This document shows positions 59,661 through 64,000 of a stretch of DNA of 64,000 nucleotides, in pieces; the first letter of the stretch is position 1, and each line of letters starts with the position of its first letter. A program made the position numbers and the translations under genes. The notes under the pieces were generated by a model. It was not told where the DNA came from. It saw only the letters and a list, made by a program, of their open reading frames with translations, and made no database searches. This DNA comes from Aestuariibacter sp. A3R04 (GTDB lineage Bacteria > Pseudomonadota > Gammaproteobacteria > Enterobacterales > Alteromonadaceae). The stretch spans positions 345,158-409,157 of the forward strand of contig NZ_JAHKQR010000001.1 in the NCBI RefSeq assembly GCF_018860805.1, read 5' to 3'.

Positions 59661-61979
59661 TTACTTTTCAAGGGACAGTGAGTACGGGTACGCACTGCTC
59701 TCGGTTGCTCGGATTTTATTCGGCGTGTCGCTCATTTGCAGGTGCAGTTCACCACCTTTGATCAGCGTCTCATGGCTGAGCCAGGTTTTGTCATACGCTT
59801 TGCCGTTCAGAGTTACTGATTGCACGTAAGGGGCATCACTGACATTGTCTTCGGCTGTGATTGTAAATGTTTCGCCATTGCTTAATGTCATGGTTACCTT
59901 GTCAAACAAAGGGCTACCCATTACATACTGGTTAGTGCCTGGCGCTACCGGATAGAACCCCATTGCGCTAAACACGTACCACGCTGAAGTTTGTCCGTTA
60001 TCTTCGTCACCGCAGTAACCATCTGGCGTGGGTTTGTACAGTTTGTCCATTACATTGCGTACATGGAACTGAGTTTTCCACGGTGCGCCGGCATAATTGT
60101 ACAAATAAATCATGTGTTGAATGGGTTGGTTGCCATGGGCGTAGTTCCCCATATTTACAATTTGCATTTCACGAATTTCGTGAATAGTGAAGCCGTAGTA
60201 GGAGTCGTCGAATTCCGGCGGCATTTCGAAAACCTGGTCGAGTTTGTCTACAAATGCCTGATTGCCACCCATGAGGTTTTTAAGCCCTTCGATGTCCTGG
60301 AATACAGACCACGTGTAGTGCAGGGCATTGCCCTCTGTAAATGCGTCGCCCCATTTAAGTGGGTTGAAACTTGCGTCGAACGTGCCATCAGCGTTCTTTC
60401 CGCGCATCCAGCCTGTTTCATTGTCAAACAAATGTTTGTAATTAAATGCTTGTTGATAGAAGCGCTTAGCGTCTTCTGTTTTGCCCAGAGCAGTGGCGAG
60501 CTTGTACAAATTGAAATCAGCAAATGCGTATTCCAGTGTACGTGCTGCATTTTCATGAATACCGACATCGTAGGGAACGTAACCCAGTTCATTGTAGTAG
60601 TCTACGCCCTCACGACCTACTGACGTCATGGGACGACCTTCATTAACGTTGGCGTTTTTAAGCACAGCTTCGTAAAGGGTATCAATATCAAAGCCGCGAA
60701 TACCTTTTAAGTACGCATCGGCAATGTTGATTGCAGAGTTTGAACCCACCATGACATTGCGGTGACCTGGGCTTGCCCACTCGGGTAACCAGCCGGATTC
60801 CTTGTAGGTGTTAGCCAGCCCTTCCATAATTTGCGCATCGAGCTCGGGGTACATTAGCGTGAAGAAAGGGAAAACAGCGCGGAAGGTATCCCAAAAACCG
60901 TTGTCGGTGAACATATAGCCGGGCAAAACCTCACCGTTGTAGGGGCTGTAGTGAACTATATTGTTGTTTTCATCATATTCATAGAACTTACGCGGGAACA
61001 GCAACACCCGGTATAACGCTGAGTAAAAGGTACGTACCTGTTCTATGTTGGTATCTTCAACGAGTATGCGTGACAACTCGTTTTGCCAGGATGCGTGCGC
61101 TTTGCTTCGCGTCTCGTCAAAGCTGTCTGCGCCAATTTCTCTCGCCAGATTGCGCTGCGCCTGTTCGTGGCTAATAAATGAAGAGGCTACCTTTACGGTA
61201 ACTTGTTCTCCCCGCTTGGTTTTAAATCCAATCACTGCGCCCACGTGATCACCTTCAGATTGCAAGGCGTCCGGCTGTAAAGTCCAGTTGTCATGCCAGG
61301 TTTGTGCAACGGCAAAATCTTTATCGAATTCTGCAACAAAGTAGTTGTGAAAGTTATCAGGTACACCGCCGTGGTTGTTTCTCGCGTAGCCGATAATCTT
61401 TCTTTGCTCTGGCAGTATTTTTACCATGGAGCCTTTTTCAAAGGCATCGAGTAAAATGTAAGCGTTATCCGTGTCGGGGAAAGTAAAGCGAAACTGGGCA
61501 GCGCGTTCAGTGGGCGTCACTTCCGCCGTTACGTCGTAGTCTGCCAGGTACACGCTGTAGTAATTGGGTTTCGCTTCTTCCGCTTTGTGGGAAAACCACG
61601 ATGCTCGTGCCTCTTCCTCGAAAACCAGTTCACCGGTTACCGGCATAAACGAAAACGCACCATAGTCGTTCAACCAGGGGCTGGGCTGATGGGTTTGCTT
61701 AATGCCGCGAATTTTATTGTCATCGTATTTGTATGCCCAGCCGTCACCCATCGGTGCGGTCATCGGCGTCCAAAAGTTCATCGCCCAAGGGGTGGCAACC
61801 GCGGGATAGGTGTTGCCATTAGACAACGCAAAGGTCGAATCTGAACCCATTAGTGGGTTTACGTACTGTACGAGATCTTCCTCCACCAGGTTAATTCGGG
61901 CGGGCTCGTCGATCTGTTGAGTGCCACAACCAACGAGGGTAAATAACAAGGATATGCTTGTAAGTGATTGTTTTATCAT
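59661..61979 (-). CDS. GH92 alpha-mannosidase, lipoprotein (copy 3), operon head
   Basis: A 772-residue GH92 enzyme with a lipoprotein signal and lipobox LVGC. Motifs are YVNPLMGSDSTFALSNGNTY, GFWDTFRAVFPF, HRNVMVGSNSA and GDEDNGQTSAWYVFSAMG. It is the most divergent of the three copies in its N-terminus. As first gene of the minus-strand operon it lies just downstream of the operator at 62061-62074 and of a -10-like hexamer (TACAAT on this strand, 62050-62055). Confidence 0.94.
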   Translation of the reverse strand: MIKQSLTSISLLFTLVGCGTQQIDEPARINLVEEDLVQYVNPLMGSDSTFALSNGNTYPAVATPWAMNFWTPMTAPMGDGWAYKYDDNKIRGIKQTHQPSPWLNDYGAFSFMPVTGELVFEEEARASWFSHKAEEAKPNYYSVYLADYDVTAEVTPTERAAQFRFTFPDTDNAYILLDAFEKGSMVKILPEQRKIIGYARNNHGGVPDNFHNYFVAEFDKDFAVAQTWHDNWTLQPDALQSEGDHVGAVIGFKTKRGEQVTVKVASSFISHEQAQRNLAREIGADSFDETRSKAHASWQNELSRILVEDTNIEQVRTFYSALYRVLLFPRKFYEYDENNNIVHYSPYNGEVLPGYMFTDNGFWDTFRAVFPFFTLMYPELDAQIMEGLANTYKESGWLPEWASPGHRNVMVGSNSAINIADAYLKGIRGFDIDTLYEAVLKNANVNEGRPMTSVGREGVDYYNELGYVPYDVGIHENAARTLEYAFADFNLYKLATALGKTEDAKRFYQQAFNYKHLFDNETGWMRGKNADGTFDASFNPLKWGDAFTEGNALHYTWSVFQDIEGLKNLMGGNQAFVDKLDQVFEMPPEFDDSYYGFTIHEIREMQIVNMGNYAHGNQPIQHMIYLYNYAGAPWKTQFHVRNVMDKLYKPTPDGYCGDEDNGQTSAWYVFSAMGFYPVAPGTNQYVMGSPLFDKVTMTLSNGETFTITAEDNVSDAPYVQSVTLNGKAYDKTWLSHETLIKGGELHLQMSDTPNKIRATESSAYPYSLSLEK

Positions 61980-62060
61980 TTAATTAAACCGTCCTGTCTG
62001 GCCTTCAAATGCACATTTAGGGAGACATCGAAGGATGATTCGTTAACAAATTGTAACCAG

Positions 62061-62074
62061 TGTAATCGATTACA
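62061..62074. promoter_or_regulatory. LacI-type palindromic operator before the GH92 operon
   Basis: TGTAATCGATTACA is a perfect 14-bp palindrome with the central CG typical of LacI-family operators. It lies 82 bases upstream of the GH92 operon start, next to the -10-like TACAAT at 62050-62055 on the minus strand. A close copy occurs at 62509-62522. The stretch between the two (62075-62471) is AT-rich and shows nothing else I can support. Confidence 0.65.
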
Positions 62075-62471
62075 AACGGGCAGGCCAGATGAAAGATAAA
62101 AAAAAGTGATAATTTTCAATTTATCATTCATGGGGCGATGAAAAACTGACGGCTGATATCGGTTACATGAACAGTAAACACTATTTTTCGATATGTTGGG
62201 TTGCTAAGACGAGTAGTCGCAAGAAGGTTGATGCTAGTATCATTCAAAACAAGGGAAAAAATGGGTACGAGATATTCCGTAAATCTGTCTGTTCTGCTTG
62301 TAAGGTACAGAAAAGAATGTGATCTCCTGGATTGGTACAGCGAGTCTATAACGTTTTTAAAACAGTGTTTTTTTCCATTATTTCATTGATATTTATTTAA
62401 TTTTAATGTCGTTAGACGGCTTATTTATGTACTGGAATGGCAAAAACACAATTTAAAGCGTTAACATTTGG

Positions 62472-62500
62472 TTGACATGAACATTGGGGCAACATAACAT
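62472..62500 (+). promoter_or_regulatory. Sigma70-type promoter of the kinase/asparaginase operon
   Basis: A perfect -35 TTGACA (62472-62477) and a -10 TAACAT (62495-62500) are separated by 17 bases. Transcription would begin at about 62507, inside or next to the operator that follows, which suits repression. The leader to the first gene is then about 240 bases. Confidence 0.65.
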
Positions 62501-62508
62501 ACTTTTAC

Positions 62509-62522
62509 TGTAATCGTTTACA
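62509..62522. promoter_or_regulatory. LacI-type operator over the + strand start site
   Basis: TGTAATCGTTTACA differs from the palindrome at 62061 by one base and begins 8 bases after the -10 box. The position fits a repressor blocking the start of the GlcNAc-kinase/asparaginase operon. The regulator gene is not in the window. Confidence 0.62.
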
Positions 62523-62749
62523 TGTTGTGTTGTTGCTGCTTTTTGGGAGTAATATGTGATTAACATATAAATTGTTGTTTTTGTGGGGTTTTATTTGGAA
62601 CCTGCAATTTTATGTTTATGTTTACATAACGGGTACAAAGGACGGCAAAGGATTGACTCCGCTTTTGGTTATACCTTGCTGAACAATTGGCCAAGTCCGT
62701 AGCACCACTGATCAGTAAATTCCGCTCGTTTGGAGCTATAGAGTATAAA

Positions 62750-63616
62750 ATGACATTTTTCATAGGTATAGACGGTGGCGGTTCTCACTGCCGGGCATTG
62801 TTGCAAGACGCTAACGGCACGTACCTTGGCGAGGGTCAAGGCGGACCAGCGAACCCGGTGAACGGTGTACAGTTAGCTCAAAGTGCCATCCTCGATGCAT
62901 GTGCGCAGGCCATAGGTCAGGCCGGTCTGCCACAGTCTGCTCTGTCGTCGTGTTGCGTGGGCGCAGGCCTTGCTGGTTTGCATTTACCCGCTATGGCTAA
63001 AGCAATGGAAAACTGGGTTCATCCTTTTCAGTCTATGTGTGTTACTACCGATCTTCATGCGGCCATACTAGGGGCGCATCAGGGAAGGGATGGCGCTGTG
63101 TTAATACTGGGTACCGGGTTCAGTGCCCTTGCTATTAGCAAGAATCGCGAATTGGCTCTCGGTGGCATGGGGTTTCCTGTGAATGCTCTTGGTAGCGGTT
63201 CCTGGCTTGGTTTAGAGGCAGTAAAAGCCGTGTTGTTAGCAGCTGATGAACTGGGGCCCGAGACTTTGTTACAGGAGTTACTGCTGGCCAATACCTCTTC
63301 GGTAGAACTGGCACAAAAAACGGTAAATGGCGACGCCACTATTTTTGGGCGTTTTGCCCCTCTGGTGTTTGAAGCTGCAGCAAAAGGCGATGCTGTGGCA
63401 GAAGGGTTGCTAAATCAGGCTGCGGCATTTGCCGAACGAGTAATACGTAAGATGACAACTTTTGGGGCGCCTGAAACTGTACTAATTGGCAGTGTGGCTC
63501 ACGCTCTAAGGTCCCGATTGGCCCCCCAAATTCAAGAGCTCATTACTGAGGGGGAAGCCTCACCGCAAGCAGGCGCAATTTTGTTTGCCAAACAAGTATC
63601 TAATCATTCAATTTAG
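62750..63616 (+). CDS. BadF/BadG-type N-acetylglucosamine kinase-like protein
   Basis: A 288-residue ASKHA-fold kinase. The phosphate-1 motif is FFIGIDGGGSHCRALLQD (residues 3-20), with GGPANPVNG, the phosphate-2 motif VLILGTGFSALA and the adenosine motif LIGSVA near the C-terminus. GlcNAc kinases of this family (NagK type in Shewanella and relatives) make GlcNAc-6-phosphate. The ATG at the conserved start was used; a longer upstream frame lies in the leader. The asparaginase gene follows 13 bases later and would release the GlcNAc that this enzyme phosphorylates. Confidence 0.85.
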   Translation: MTFFIGIDGGGSHCRALLQDANGTYLGEGQGGPANPVNGVQLAQSAILDACAQAIGQAGLPQSALSSCCVGAGLAGLHLPAMAKAMENWVHPFQSMCVTTDLHAAILGAHQGRDGAVLILGTGFSALAISKNRELALGGMGFPVNALGSGSWLGLEAVKAVLLAADELGPETLLQELLLANTSSVELAQKTVNGDATIFGRFAPLVFEAAAKGDAVAEGLLNQAAAFAERVIRKMTTFGAPETVLIGSVAHALRSRLAPQIQELITEGEASPQAGAILFAKQVSNHSI

Positions 63617-63629
63617 ACGAGGAATCGGT

Positions 63630-64000
63630 ATGACTACACGGCGTCGCTTTTTACAGCTATCTGCATTTACCGGGGCAATCAGCGCAGCGTTACCCGCGTT
63701 TGGTAAGCAAAGTACTACACAAAATAAGCCTGTTGTCGTGTCTACCTGGGAACACGGTATGCCAGCCAACGCGGCGGCCTGGCGTGTGCTGAGTCAAGGC
63801 GGTAGGGCTATTGATGCTGTCGAGCAGGGCGTGCGGGTACCTGAAGGTGACCCCTCAGTACGGACCGTTGGTATTGGCGGATACCCCGACGCCGAAGGTA
63901 ATGTGACACTGGATGCCTGCATTATGGATGAAAACATGAACTGCGGAGCGGTGGCGTACTTGCAGGGCATTAAGCATCCTGTTTCGGTGGCAAGGTTGGT
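63630..64000 (+). CDS. Partial glycosylasparaginase (GlcNAc-Asn hydrolase), Tat-exported
   Basis: The first 123 residues of an Ntn-hydrolase of the asparaginase 2 family; the gene runs off the right edge. The N-terminus carries a twin-arginine signal (RRRFLQLS). The mature start reads VVVSTWEHGMPANAAAWRVL, then AIDAVEQGVRVPEGDPSVRTVG and GYPDAEGNVTLDACIMD, close to bacterial and lysosomal N4-(beta-N-acetylglucosaminyl)-asparaginases. The catalytic Thr lies beyond the window. It would cleave the GlcNAc-Asn bond left after N-glycan trimming. GAGGAA precedes the ATG. Confidence 0.9.
   Translation, partial: MTTRRRFLQLSAFTGAISAALPAFGKQSTTQNKPVVVSTWEHGMPANAAAWRVLSQGGRAIDAVEQGVRVPEGDPSVRTVGIGGYPDAEGNVTLDACIMDENMNCGAVAYLQGIKHPVSVARL

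Noticed and set aside
62201..62389. 62-residue + strand frame in the long intergenic region
   Set aside because: No ribosome binding site or recognisable pattern, and it lies in AT-rich regulatory DNA.

Overview
The window looks like chromosome of a marine gammaproteobacterium of the Alteromonadales (Alteromonas/Aestuariibacter-like). The basis is gene content and family resemblance only: an aryl-polyene pigment cluster, a type I sulfatase, three GH92 mannosidases with a FucP-type sugar permease, YaeQ, and many exported proteins and lipoproteins. No rRNA, tRNA, CRISPR array, insertion sequence or phage gene was seen.

Layout. (1) 1-5.7 kb, mixed genes: the C-terminal part of a repeat-linked acidic protein, a small HTH protein, a lipoprotein sulfatase, a VOC protein and a MaoC-type hydratase. 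(2) 5.9-23.0 kb, aryl-polyene biosynthesis and export: two ACPs, two ketosynthases and a chain-length factor, two hotdog dehydratases, a ketoreductase, a thioesterase, an acyl-AMP ligase, a XanB2-like chorismatase for the hydroxybenzoate starter, a flavin halogenase-like protein, two acyltransferases, a glycosyltransferase, and LolA-like and MMPL exporters. It ends at a strong terminator at about 23.05 kb. (3) 23.1-24.8 kb: a HAD phosphatase, a small antisense gene and an NTF2-like protein.

(4) 25.0-50.8 kb is the most unusual part. About 24 genes lie on the + strand, interrupted only by yaeQ and one small neighbour. They encode exported proteins of unknown function, a subtilase overlapping the gene of an I9-like lipoprotein, a trypsin-like protease, an FHA-domain membrane protein, a PP2C phosphatase and a Ser/Thr kinase fused to a formylglycine-enzyme-like domain that lacks the catalytic cysteines. 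They also encode an OmpA-like protein, a MotA/TolQ/ExbB-like membrane protein with a possible ExbD-like partner, a lytic transglycosylase, a membrane protein with four DnaJ-type zinc motifs, and a membrane-anchored Lon-protease-like (S16) domain. Four proteins share a paralogous exported domain with a conserved C-x3-C pair; one of them carries that domain outside the membrane and FHA domains inside. Kinase, phosphatase and FHA recall the threonine-phosphorylation control of type VI secretion, but no secretion-system structural gene is present. I read the block as a candidate undescribed envelope system in which phospho-signalling controls proteolysis or a proton-driven machine; this is inference.

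(5) 50.8-53.8 kb: an exported haloacid-dehalogenase-like protein, a divergent LysR regulator and UDP-galactopyranose mutase. (6) 53.9-64 kb: an N-glycan use locus. Three GH92 alpha-mannosidases and a sugar permease form an operon on the minus strand. A GlcNAc-kinase-like protein and a Tat-exported glycosylasparaginase (cut by the window end) run the other way. Two near-identical 14-bp palindromes of LacI type in the shared promoter region probably co-regulate both arms.
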